Shown here piece after piece: positions 23,956 through 33,492 of a stretch of 64,000 nt of DNA (positions are counted from its first letter, which is position 1; each line of letters starts with the position of its first letter). The position numbers and the translations under genes were made by a program. Under the pieces are notes generated by a model. It saw only the letters and a list, made by a program, of their open reading frames with translations. It was not told where the DNA came from and ran no database searches. Source of the DNA: Leptothrix sp. (in: b-proteobacteria) (GTDB taxonomy: Bacteria; Pseudomonadota; Gammaproteobacteria; Burkholderiales; Burkholderiaceae_C); NCBI GenBank assembly GCA_013822265.1, contig PNKD01000001.1, positions 1 through 64,000 of the forward strand. Direction: 5' to 3'.

Positions 23956-24378
23956 GTGCTCAAGCTCCTGCTGCGAAAGCGCGCCACGCTGCTGCCCACG
24001 CTGCTGCCCACGCTGCTGGGCGTGACGCTGGCGGCCTTCGCGCTGATCCGGCTGATCCCGGGCGACCCGATAGAGATCATGGTCGGCGAGCGGCGCCTGG
24101 ACGAGGCCGCGCGCACCGCGCTGATGGCGCAGCTGGGGCTGGACCAGCCGCTGCACCCCTACACGCAGGCGCTGCTGTCGGCCGCGCCGGCGCTGCAGGC
24201 GCAGGGCCGCGGCCAGCGCGTGCCGCTGCGCGGCGAAATGCCCAGCCCGCTGGCGCCGCCGCCGGGCTGCGCCTTCCACGCCCGCTGCCCGCTGGCGATG
24301 GCGCGCTGCCGCGGCGAGGCACCGGCGCAGCGCGAGGTGGGCGGGCGCCGGGTGGCGTGCCACCGGGTCGGCGGCTGA
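23956..24378 (+). pseudogene. Chimeric remnant: DppB-like permease N-terminus fused in frame to a DppF-like ATPase C-terminus
   Basis: [47 protein letters not shown] joined to [13 protein letters not shown]...[28 protein letters not shown]. Confidence 0.85.
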
Positions 24379-24459
24379 GCGGCGCCGGCGCAGGCCGCTC
24401 CACTAAACTGGGCCGCAACGCCATTCCCGGCCTCGGCTGGCTCGGCCTCACCACCCGCC

Positions 24460-25509
24460 ATGCAAGACCCCGCCCTCGACCAGACCCTGCTCGCCGCCGT
24501 CGCCGCCCAGGACTTCGCCGCCACCGCCGACTCGTGGCAGCACGATGCCCCGATCGGGCACCACCCCAGCATCGACCTCGCGCTGGCCGTCTTTCCGCCC
24601 AAGGGCGCACCGCGCTGGGCCAACGTGCTCTTCTCGCGCGAGCACCCGCAGGGCGTGGTGGCCGACATCGGCGACAGCGCGGGCTCGGTGCGCAACGTGC
24701 AGTTCATGGCCGACATGCGCAACGAACGCGGCGAATCCATCGCCTGGCTGCCCGGCGCCGACTGGGCCACGCTGCATTTCCAGCCGCTGGCCGGCAACGG
24801 CCCGCTGCGACTCGTCGCGCCCTACCCGGCGTCGCTGCTCAAGCTGATGGTCGCCGTCGGCGTGGCCCTGGCCTTCGACCGCGGGCTGTGCGACTGGCCC
24901 GCCGCGCTCGAAGCCATGCTCGTCGTCAGCGACAACGGCAGCACCAACGAGTGCGTGGCGCTGCTGCACCGCTGCGGCGCCATCGACCTGCTGAACGGGG
25001 CGCTCGCCGAGCGCGGCCTGGCGACGCTGCAGCTCCACGGCACGACGCCCGCCGGCGGCTGGCGCAACGCCGACGGCGCCGGCGTCGGCCAGATTCACAT
25101 GACCGCCTGGGACAGCGTGCGCCTGCTCTGGCTGCTGGACGCCGACACGCCCCCGCCGCCGTGGCTGCCTGCCGGCACGCCCACGCTGCTGGCGCCGGCC
25201 AGCGCGGCGCGCCTGATCGCCGCGCTGCAGCGCCAGAAGCACGACGAGATCCTGTCGTCGGGCGCGCTGCGCCACCTGCCGGGCTGGCCGCGCGGGCTGC
25301 CCGACGCGCCGGTGTTCGCGCACAAGACCGGCAGCACCGACAACTACGCTGCAGATGCCGGCATCGTGCGCCAGGGCGACACGCACTACATCGTGGCCGC
25401 GCTCACCAGCCTGGGCCGCCGCTACGCGCCGGTGGCCGCGGCCTCGACGACCTGGCGCCTGCCGGCGCTGGGCGCCACGGTGCACCGCATCGCCAAGGCG
25501 CCGGCTTGA
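24460..25509 (+). CDS. Serine hydrolase, class A beta-lactamase/PBP-like fold
   Basis: SLLK (SxxK), VVSDNGST (SDN), HKTGS (KTG) in correct order and spacing. Confidence 0.8.
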   Translation: MQDPALDQTLLAAVAAQDFAATADSWQHDAPIGHHPSIDLALAVFPPKGAPRWANVLFSREHPQGVVADIGDSAGSVRNVQFMADMRNERGESIAWLPGADWATLHFQPLAGNGPLRLVAPYPASLLKLMVAVGVALAFDRGLCDWPAALEAMLVVSDNGSTNECVALLHRCGAIDLLNGALAERGLATLQLHGTTPAGGWRNADGAGVGQIHMTAWDSVRLLWLLDADTPPPPWLPAGTPTLLAPASAARLIAALQRQKHDEILSSGALRHLPGWPRGLPDAPVFAHKTGSTDNYAADAGIVRQGDTHYIVAALTSLGRRYAPVAAASTTWRLPALGATVHRIAKAPA

Positions 25510-26489
25510 ACACGGTCGGCGGCAGGCCTTTCGCGGGCTATCCGGCCCTGCCGCCGGGCAGCCTGATCGGCGTCATCGCACCGGCCGGCTCGGTCGAGCC
25601 CGAGCGCCTGGCCGAAGTGCCGGCGCTGTACGCGGGCTTCGGCTACCGCTGCCGTGTCTACCCCGGCTGCGCCCTGCGCAGCGACTACCTGGCCGGCCCC
25701 GACGCGGTGCGCCTGGCCGACCTGCACGCCGCGCTGGCCGACGACGAGGTGGCCGCGCTGCACGCGATACGCGGCGGCTACGGCTGCATGCGCATCGTCG
25801 ACGGCGTCGACACGGCGCTGCTGCGCGCCCACCCCAAGCTGCTCGTCGGCTACAGCGACCTCACCGCGCTGCACGCGCTGTGGGCGCGCGAGGGCCTGCC
25901 CACGCTGCACGCGCCCATGGCCGCATCGGACATGCTCGATCCCGGCCGCCTTGCTTCGCATGACAGCGACCGCGACGCCCTCTTCACGCTGCTGCAACGC
26001 GGCCTGCGCGCCGGCGACGTGCTGGCGCCGGCGCTCGAGGCCTCGCCGCTGCGCGTGGGCGGCCGCACCACGGGCCGGCTGATCGGCGGCAATCTCAGCC
26101 TGGTGGCGGCACTGCTGGGCACGCCCTGGGCCTGGAGTGCCCGCGGCGCGCTGCTGTTCCTGGAGGACGTCAGCGAAGACCTCTACCGCGTCGACCGCCT
26201 GCTGACGCAGCTGCGCCTGGCCGGCGTGTTCGACGCCGTGGCCGGCATCGTGCTCGGCAGCTTCACCGAGGCCGAGGCACCCGCCGCGCTGCTGCACGAC
26301 ATGCTGCTGCCGCTGTGCCGGGCGCAGCGCAAGCCGCTGCTGGCCGGCTGGCCTGCCGGCCATGGCACGCCCAACCGCCCGCTGCCGCTGGGCCTGCTGG
26401 CCGAGCTCGATGCCGACGCCGGCACCCTCACGCTGCGCCAGACCTTGCTGCAGGCGCCGGCGCGCACACCGGTGCAAGCCGCAAAATAG
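25506..26489 (+). CDS. LD-carboxypeptidase (peptidase S66, LdcA-like)
   Basis: IGVIAPAGSV...AIRGGYGCMRIVD...KLLVGYSDLTALH; TTG start overlapping the upstream stop region. Confidence 0.87.
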   Translation: MNTVGGRPFAGYPALPPGSLIGVIAPAGSVEPERLAEVPALYAGFGYRCRVYPGCALRSDYLAGPDAVRLADLHAALADDEVAALHAIRGGYGCMRIVDGVDTALLRAHPKLLVGYSDLTALHALWAREGLPTLHAPMAASDMLDPGRLASHDSDRDALFTLLQRGLRAGDVLAPALEASPLRVGGRTTGRLIGGNLSLVAALLGTPWAWSARGALLFLEDVSEDLYRVDRLLTQLRLAGVFDAVAGIVLGSFTEAEAPAALLHDMLLPLCRAQRKPLLAGWPAGHGTPNRPLPLGLLAELDADAGTLTLRQTLLQAPARTPVQAAK

Positions 26490-26526
26490 CGCGCTCACTC
26501 CGCGCGCCCGCCGCCGCCACGCCACC

Positions 26527-27456
26527 ATGACCGCACCTCCCCTGGCCAGCCTCGGCCCCGCCGTGCAGACGACGACGCTGCACTCCCTGCCCCTGATCGC
26601 GCGCGGCAAGGTGCGCGACCTCTATGCCGTCGGCACCGACCGCCTGCTGATGGTGGCCAGCGACCGCTTGAGCGCCTTCGACGTGGTGATGAAGGCGCCC
26701 GTGCCCGGCAAGGGCCGGCTGCTCACCGAGATGGCGCTGTTCTGGTTCGACCTCCTCGAGGACGTGGTGCCCAACCACCTCAGCGGGCAGGCGCCCGAGA
26801 GCGTGGTCGCGCCCGACGAGGTGGCGCAGGTGCGCGGCCGCGCCATGCTCGTCAAGCGCCTGACGCCGCTGCCCTGCGAGGCCGTGGTGCGAGGCTATGT
26901 CGCCGGTTCGGGCTGGAAGGAATATGCGCAGCGCGGCACCGTCTGCGGCATCGCGCTGCCCGCCGGGCTGGCGATGACGACGCCGCTGGCCGCGCCCATC
27001 TTCACGCCCGCCACCAAGGCCGCCGTAGGCGACCACGACGAGAACATCTCGTTCGCGCAGCTCGAGGCCCTGCTGGGCGCCGCGCGTGCGGCCGAGGTGC
27101 GCGACACCGCGATCCGCATCTACGAGGCGGCGCGCCGCTACGCCGCGGCGCGCGGCATCGTCATCGCCGACACCAAGTTCGAGTTCGGCCTCGACGAGCA
27201 CGGCACGCTGACGCTGATGGACGAGGTGCTGACGCCCGACTCGTCGCGCTTCTGGCTCGCCGACGAACTGGCGCAGGGCCGCATCGTCGCACTGGACAAG
27301 CAGCCGCTGCGCGACTGGCTGGCCAGCACCGGCGTCACCGGGGGCGCAGAGCAGGCCGCGCTCGAGCTGCCCGCGCACGTCGTCCTGGGCGTGCACGAAC
27401 GCTACGCGCGCGCCCACCGCCTGCTGTGCGGCCTGCCGCCGGCAGCCGGCGAATGA
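26527..27456 (+). CDS. purC: Phosphoribosylaminoimidazole-succinocarboxamide synthase
   Basis: IARGKVRDLYAVGTDRLLMVASDRLSAFDV; EFGLDEHGTLTLMDEVLTPDSSRFW. Confidence 0.96.
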   Translation: MTAPPLASLGPAVQTTTLHSLPLIARGKVRDLYAVGTDRLLMVASDRLSAFDVVMKAPVPGKGRLLTEMALFWFDLLEDVVPNHLSGQAPESVVAPDEVAQVRGRAMLVKRLTPLPCEAVVRGYVAGSGWKEYAQRGTVCGIALPAGLAMTTPLAAPIFTPATKAAVGDHDENISFAQLEALLGAARAAEVRDTAIRIYEAARRYAAARGIVIADTKFEFGLDEHGTLTLMDEVLTPDSSRFWLADELAQGRIVALDKQPLRDWLASTGVTGGAEQAALELPAHVVLGVHERYARAHRLLCGLPPAAGE

Positions 27457-28421
27457 TCAGCAACCGCAACCTGCGCACGCACCGCATCGCCGGGCTCGAG
27501 GGCGGCGCGGCCGGCCCGCGGCTCATCGTCACCGGCGCCGTGCACGGCAACGAGACGGCGGGCACCAAGGGCATACGCCGCGTGCTGCACGAGATCGACG
27601 GCGGCGACATCGAGATCGTGCGCGGCAGCGTGACCTTCGTGCCGGTGTGCAACCCGCTGGCCTACAACCAGATGCGGCGCATGGGCGACCGCAACCTCAA
27701 CCGCCGGCTGCAGCCCACCGCCACGCCGCAGGACAACGAAGACCGCATCGCCAACCAGCTGTGCCCGCTGCTGGCCGCGCACGACGTGCTGCTCGACCTG
27801 CACAGCTTTCGCAGCCCCGGCGCGCCCTTCGTGATGCGCGGCCCGGCCGACAACCGCGACGCGCTCGAGCCCTTCGCGCACGCCGCGGCCGAGGCGCGGC
27901 TGGCCGCCCACGTCGGCGTGCAGCGTGTCGTCGAAGGCTGGATGGCGGCCTTCGCCGAAGGCGTGGCCAGGCGCAAGGCGCGCGGCCTGACACCGGGCGC
28001 GGTGCACGAAGACCCGAGCTACGGCGTCGGCACCACCGAGTACATGCGCAGCCAGGGCGGCTACGGCGTGACGCTCGAATGCGGCCAGCACGACGACCCG
28101 GCCGGGCCCGACGTGGCCTACTTCGCGATCCGCCAGACGCTGGCGCTGCTGGGCCTGGCCGACATCACGCTGGTGCCGCCGGCGCGGCCCTTCGAGTGCC
28201 TGGCGCTGGCCGAGGTGGTCGACCGCCATGCCGAAGGCGACCGCTTCGTCAAGCCCTGGACCAGCTTCGACCCCCTGGCCGAGGGTGAGCTCATCGCGGT
28301 GCGCGCCGACGGCAGCGAACTGCGTGCGCCGCAGCCGGGCTACATCGTCTTCCCCGACGTCGGTGCGCTGCCGGGGCACGAGTGGTACTACCTGGCGCAG
28401 GCCAGCGCCCGGCCGCTGTAG
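27453..28421 (+). CDS. Succinylglutamate desuccinylase/aspartoacylase family metallo-deacylase
   Basis: VTGAVHGNETAGTKG zinc-binding motif, LLDLHSF, TLECGQH. Confidence 0.85.
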   Translation: MISNRNLRTHRIAGLEGGAAGPRLIVTGAVHGNETAGTKGIRRVLHEIDGGDIEIVRGSVTFVPVCNPLAYNQMRRMGDRNLNRRLQPTATPQDNEDRIANQLCPLLAAHDVLLDLHSFRSPGAPFVMRGPADNRDALEPFAHAAAEARLAAHVGVQRVVEGWMAAFAEGVARRKARGLTPGAVHEDPSYGVGTTEYMRSQGGYGVTLECGQHDDPAGPDVAYFAIRQTLALLGLADITLVPPARPFECLALAEVVDRHAEGDRFVKPWTSFDPLAEGELIAVRADGSELRAPQPGYIVFPDVGALPGHEWYYLAQASARPL

Positions 28422-28450
28422 CCGCGCAGCGCCAGGCCTGGGGGCCAACA

Positions 28451-29123
28451 TCAATCGGGTTTGATGCCCGCCCGGGTGACGACGTCCTTCCAGACCTTCT
28501 GCTGCTGCGCGATATAGGCCGCGAACTCCTCCGGTGGCCCGCCGCCGCCGGCCGCGCCGTCGGCGGTGAGGCGCGCGGTGACGGAGTGCGCTTTCATGGC
28601 CTTCAGGCGCTCTTCCTGCAAGCGCTTGACGATGTCGCGCGGCGTGCCGGCCGGCGCCAGGAGGCCGTACCACGGCGAAGTCCCGAAGTCCTTGAAGCCC
28701 ATCTCGGCCACGGTGGGCACGTCGGGGGGGGGGGATGACGAAGAGCTTGGGCACCTTGGCCAGCAGCGTGACGGGGACGAAGTCCCGGTTCACGTCGTAG
28801 GGCTGGTTGGGGAAGATGTAGGGCTTCACCGCCAGCGAGCCGACGTGGCCCAGGATGAGGGGGTGGCCGTCGGGCTTGGGCTTGGCCACCTCCTGCATCG
28901 CCGGGATGCCGGCACCGCCGCCCTTGTTGCCGACGAAGACCGTCTGGCCCGGTTGTTTGCTCAGTTCGTGGGCCACCGTGCGGGCAACGAGCTCGCTCGT
29001 GCCGCCGGGCGCGAAAGGCACGACGAAACGCACGCTCTGGGTCGGCCAGGCCGCCTGGGCGCGCCCCAGCGTGGGCAGGGCCAGCGCCGATGCGGCCAGC
29101 ATGGTGCGGCGTGGCTGGGTCAT
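28451..29123 (-). pseudogene. Bug/TctC-type tripartite tricarboxylate receptor, internally deleted and frameshifted
   Basis: N-part MTQPRRTMLAASALALPTLGRAQAAWPTQSVRFVVPFAPGGTSELVART...KLFVIPP in one frame; C-part DVPTVAEMGFKDFGTSPWYGLLAPAGTP in another; junction is an 11-nt G/C homopolymer at 28724-28734. Confidence 0.85.
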
Positions 29124-29228
29124 GGGCAGTCTGCGGCGTCTGTTCGTCGTGGTGGGGCCGGGTCTCGGGGCCGCGCCGTCCACGGCGCCTCGGCCGCGAC
29201 GGCTGTGGCGTGACGGGATAATCCGGCC

Positions 29229-30416
29229 ATGCCGAGCAAACGTGTGGTGGTGGGCTTGAGCGGCGGGGTCGACTCCGCGGTCACGGCCTACCTGCTGAAA
29301 GCGCAGGGCCACGAGGTGGTAGGCATCTTCATGAAGAACTGGGAGGGTGACGACCGACCCGCAGGGCCGGGCGGCGACGACGGCTGCTGCTCCAGCAACG
29401 CCGATTTCGTCGATGCCGCCGCGGTGGCCGACGTGCTGGGCATAGAGATCGAGCACGTCAACTTCGCCGCCGAATACAAGGACCGCGTCTTCGCCGAGTT
29501 CCTGCGCGAGTACGCCGCCGGCCGCACGCCCAACCCCGATGTCCTCTGCAACGCCGAGATCAAGTTCAAGGCCTTTCTCGACCACGCGATGCGGCTGGGC
29601 GCCGAGTGCATCGCCACCGGGCATTACGCCAGGGTGCGTGACCGCGACGGTGTCTTCGAACTGCTCAAGGGGCTGGATCCGGCCAAGGACCAGAGCTACT
29701 TCCTGCACCGCCTGAACCAGGCCCAACTCGCGAAGACACTGTTCCCGGTGGGTGAGCTGCACAAGACCGAGGTGCGGCGCATCGCCGCGGAGATCGGCCT
29801 GCCCAATGCGAGGAAGAAGGACAGCACCGGCATCTGCTTCATCGGCGAGCGGCCCTTTCGCGACTTCCTCAACCGCTACCTCAGCCACGCGCCCGGGCCC
29901 ATGGTCGACGAGCACGGGCGCGAGCTCGGGCGCCACGTGGGCCTGAGCTTCTACACGCTGGGCCAGCGCCAGGGCCTGGGCATAGGCGGTACGGCCGGCG
30001 GCGCCTGTGCCGGCGGCCTGCACGCGCCCTGGTACGTGGCGCACAAGGACGTGGCGAGCAACACGCTGCACGTGGTGCAGGGCCACGGGCACCCGTGGCT
30101 GCTGTCGGGCTGGCTGGAGGCCGAGGACTGCAGCTGGGTCGCCGGCACCGCACCGGCGCCGGGCCGGCTGGCGGCCAAGACGCGCTACCGCCAGGCCGAC
30201 GCCGCCTGCACGCTGGCCGCCACGGCGGCCGGCTTCCGGCTCGACTTCAGCAGCCCGCAGTGGGCCGTGACGCCGGGCCAGAGCGCCGTGCTCTACGACG
30301 GCGAGGTCTGCCTGGGCGGCGGCGTGATCGCGCGTGCCGCCAGGCCCGAAGTGACGCCGGCGCGCGCGCCGTCGGCACCGCGGCGGCGCAGCCGCCGGCC
30401 GGCCCGCAGCGGCTGA
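29229..30416 (+). CDS. mnmA: tRNA 2-thiouridine(34) synthase MnmA
   Basis: [50 protein letters not shown]. Confidence 0.97.
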   Translation: MPSKRVVVGLSGGVDSAVTAYLLKAQGHEVVGIFMKNWEGDDRPAGPGGDDGCCSSNADFVDAAAVADVLGIEIEHVNFAAEYKDRVFAEFLREYAAGRTPNPDVLCNAEIKFKAFLDHAMRLGAECIATGHYARVRDRDGVFELLKGLDPAKDQSYFLHRLNQAQLAKTLFPVGELHKTEVRRIAAEIGLPNARKKDSTGICFIGERPFRDFLNRYLSHAPGPMVDEHGRELGRHVGLSFYTLGQRQGLGIGGTAGGACAGGLHAPWYVAHKDVASNTLHVVQGHGHPWLLSGWLEAEDCSWVAGTAPAPGRLAAKTRYRQADAACTLAATAAGFRLDFSSPQWAVTPGQSAVLYDGEVCLGGGVIARAARPEVTPARAPSAPRRRSRRPARSG

Positions 30417-30466
30417 TCGCCGCCGGCGCGCCTCAACCCCCGGCGTGCGGTGCCGATACCTCACGC

Positions 30467-31096
30467 ATGCCCCGCTTCGCTTTCCCCTCGCGGCACGCGC
30501 TCGCCGCCGCTGGCGCGCTGCTGCTCGCCAAGCTGCCGGCCCCGGCGGCCACCGTCGAAGTGACGGTGCTGGGCAGCGACGGCCGGCCGCTGCCCGAAAC
30601 CGTGGTCTTCCTCGAATCGCGCCAGGCCGCTGCCGCGGCACATCCGCTGCCGGCGATCGAGATCGCCCAGGTCGAGCGCCGCTTCGTGCCACGGGTGACG
30701 GTGGTCACCACCGGCACCGCGGTGAGCTTTCCGAACCGCGACACCGTGCGCCACCACGTCTACTCGTTCTCGCCGGTCAAGCCCTTCGAGCTCAAGCTCT
30801 ACGCCGGCACGCCGGCGACCCCGGAGAGCTTCGACAAGCCCGGCATCGCCGTGCTCGGCTGCAACATCCACGACGCCATGGTCGCCTGGGTGGTGGCGGT
30901 GGAAACACCGCATTTCGCGATCGCCGGCGCCCATGGCACGCTGCGCCTGGACATGGTGCCGCCGGGCCACTACCGGCTGCGCAGCTGGCACGCCGGCCTG
31001 CCCCCCGGCACCGCCGCCGCCACCGAGGCGCTGGTGGTGCCGGCCGGCGGTGCTCGTGTGCAGGTCAAGCTGCCGCTGACGGCCGCGGCGCCGTGA
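30467..31096 (+). CDS. Secreted cupredoxin/plastocyanin-like protein
   Basis: Signal peptide; VTTGTAVSFPNRDTVRHHVYSFSP...GIAVLGCNIHDAMVAWVVAVETP (H...C..H Cu-site pattern). Confidence 0.85.
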   Translation: MPRFAFPSRHALAAAGALLLAKLPAPAATVEVTVLGSDGRPLPETVVFLESRQAAAAAHPLPAIEIAQVERRFVPRVTVVTTGTAVSFPNRDTVRHHVYSFSPVKPFELKLYAGTPATPESFDKPGIAVLGCNIHDAMVAWVVAVETPHFAIAGAHGTLRLDMVPPGHYRLRSWHAGLPPGTAAATEALVVPAGGARVQVKLPLTAAAP

Positions 31097-33492
31097 GCGG
31101 CTTGCGGCGCTGGTGGGCGCGGCGGCTGTCGTCGCGCATCTTCACGCTCTTCTTCGGGCTGCTGCTGGCCGTGCAGCTGACGGTGCTGGTGGTCGTCGAC
31201 AGCAGCGTCGGCCGCAACGCGCGCCAGCTGCTGGCCGCCGAACTCGTCACCGGCCAGAGCGTCTGGGAAGAACTGCTCAAGCAGCGCGCCGGCACGCTGA
31301 CGCTGGGCGCCTCGGTGCTGGCGCAGGACTTCGGCTTTCGTGCCGCCGTCAACTCCATGGACATCGACACGCTGCGCTCGGCACTGGGCAACCACGGCGA
31401 CCGTGTCAAGGCCACCGTGACGGCCATGCTGGCGCCCGACCTGTCGCTGCTGGCCGTGGCCGAGGGTCAGGACGACGCCGTGGCGCGCGCGCTGCAGCCG
31501 CTGATCCCCGGCCTGGCGCAAAGCGGCAACGCCCTGGCCGTGGTCGGCGAGCTGCCCTACCAGCTGGTGATGGCACCGGTGCGCTCGCCGCTGCTGAGCG
31601 GCTACGTCGTGATGGGCTTCGCGCTCGACCAGGCGTTGCTGCGCGACATGAAACGTGTCTCCGGCCTCGACGTGGTGATGCTGGTGCGCGCGCCGGCGGG
31701 CCGCGAGCGCGCCCCGCTGGCGACGCTGGCGGCGTCCGACACCGGTGCGCTGCTGCTTCACGGCGCGGCCGGCCCCGAGCTGCCGCTGGCCGCCGGCCCG
31801 CACCTGCTGCGCAGCATGACACCCGCCGACGGCCCCGGCGGGCGCCTGCGCGTCGTGCTGCTGCGCGCGGTGGCCGACGCGGTCGCGCCCTACCGCCCGC
31901 TGCAGGCCACGCTGGCCGCTCTGACGCTGGCGGCGCTGGCGCTGGCGCTCGTCGTGAGCCTGGCCACCGCGCGCCGCGTGACGACGCCGCTGCGTTCGCT
32001 GGTGCGCGCCAGCGAGCGGGTGGGCCGCGGCGACTACGCCCAGGCGCTGGAGCACACCCATCGCGAGGACGAGATCGGCGAGCTGGCGCGCTCCTTCGAC
32101 CACATGCGCGTGAGCATCGCGAGCAACGAGGACGCCATCCGCAAGCTGGCCTTCTGGGACCCGCTGACCGGCCTGCCGAATCGCGCGCAGTTCCGCGACG
32201 CCGTGCAGGCCGCGATCGCGGTGGCCGCGCAGGGTCACACGCCGGTGGCGGTGGTGATGCTCGACCTCGACCGCTTCAAGCATGTCAACGACGTGCTGGG
32301 TTATGCCTTCGGCGACCGCCTGCTCAAGGGCGTGGCGGCACGGCTGGCCGCGCACCCGCTGTGCCGGCAGGGCCTGGTGGCGCGGCTGTCGGGCGACGAA
32401 TTCGCGCTGCTGCTGCCGCGCTGCGGCGCCGTGCAGGCGCTGGCCGTGGCCGAGGAAGTGGCGCTCGTCTTCCACCTGCCGCTCAAGCTCGATGACCACA
32501 CGGTCGACGTCGCTGCCGGCTTCGGCGTGGCCTGCTTCCCCGAGCATGCCGGCGACGTCGACACCCTGATCAACCACGCCGAGGTGGCGATGTACGCCGC
32601 CAAGCGCAAGACGCGCATGGCCATGGTCTACGACCCGGCCACCGACGCCGCCAGCGCGCTGACGCTGTCGCTGCTGACCGAGCTGCGCCACGCGCTGGAG
32701 CATGACGAGCTGCGCCTGTTCCTGCAGCCCAAGATCGCACTCAACGGCCCGCGCGCCGGCGAGTTGGTGGGCGCCGAGGCGCTGGTGCGCTGGCAGCACC
32801 CGCAGCGCGGCATGGTGCCGCCGATGGAGTTCATCCCGTTTGCCGAGCAGACCGGCTTCGTGCGCCAGCTCACGCTGTGGATGCTGGAGGCCACCGCACG
32901 CGAGTGGCCGCGGCTGCAGGCGCTGGGCCTGGAGCGCGTGTCGGTCAACCTGAGCACGCGCGACCTCATGGACCAGGAGCTGCCGGCCAAGCTGCGGGCG
33001 CTGCTGCAGCGCCACCCGATGCCGGCACAGGCGCTGTGCCTGGAGATCACCGAGAGCGCCATCATGGACGAGCCGCAGCGCGCCGAGGCGACGCTGAACG
33101 CGCTGAGCGAGGCCGGCTACAAGCTCAGCATCGACGACTTCGGCACCGGTTACTCGAGCCTGGCCTACCTCAAGCGCCTGCCCGTGGACGAGCTGAAGAT
33201 CGACAAGAGCTTCGTGATGGCGATGGGGCGCGACGAGGACGACGCCAAGATCGTGCGCAGCACCATCGACCTGGCGCACAACCTGGGCCTGACCGTGGTC
33301 GCCGAGGGGGTCGAGAACGCCGCCACGCTGGCGCGCCTGGCGGCGCTGGATTGCGACGAGGGCCAGGGATACCACATGAGCCGGCCGCTGCCGGCCGGCG
33401 AGATGACGGCCTTTGCCGACCAATGGGCCGGGCGCACGCCGGCCGCGGCGCCGACAGCGCGAGCGACCCCCTCGGCGGCGGCCCTGGTCTAG
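31093..33492 (+). CDS. Membrane sensor HAMP-GGDEF(SGDEF)-EAL protein
   Basis: Two TM segments, HAMP, LSGDEFALLLPR, AEALVRW, DDFGTGYSSLAYL; GTG start overlaps the upstream stop. Confidence 0.92.
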   Translation: MSGLRRWWARRLSSRIFTLFFGLLLAVQLTVLVVVDSSVGRNARQLLAAELVTGQSVWEELLKQRAGTLTLGASVLAQDFGFRAAVNSMDIDTLRSALGNHGDRVKATVTAMLAPDLSLLAVAEGQDDAVARALQPLIPGLAQSGNALAVVGELPYQLVMAPVRSPLLSGYVVMGFALDQALLRDMKRVSGLDVVMLVRAPAGRERAPLATLAASDTGALLLHGAAGPELPLAAGPHLLRSMTPADGPGGRLRVVLLRAVADAVAPYRPLQATLAALTLAALALALVVSLATARRVTTPLRSLVRASERVGRGDYAQALEHTHREDEIGELARSFDHMRVSIASNEDAIRKLAFWDPLTGLPNRAQFRDAVQAAIAVAAQGHTPVAVVMLDLDRFKHVNDVLGYAFGDRLLKGVAARLAAHPLCRQGLVARLSGDEFALLLPRCGAVQALAVAEEVALVFHLPLKLDDHTVDVAAGFGVACFPEHAGDVDTLINHAEVAMYAAKRKTRMAMVYDPATDAASALTLSLLTELRHALEHDELRLFLQPKIALNGPRAGELVGAEALVRWQHPQRGMVPPMEFIPFAEQTGFVRQLTLWMLEATAREWPRLQALGLERVSVNLSTRDLMDQELPAKLRALLQRHPMPAQALCLEITESAIMDEPQRAEATLNALSEAGYKLSIDDFGTGYSSLAYLKRLPVDELKIDKSFVMAMGRDEDDAKIVRSTIDLAHNLGLTVVAEGVENAATLARLAALDCDEGQGYHMSRPLPAGEMTAFADQWAGRTPAAAPTARATPSAAALV

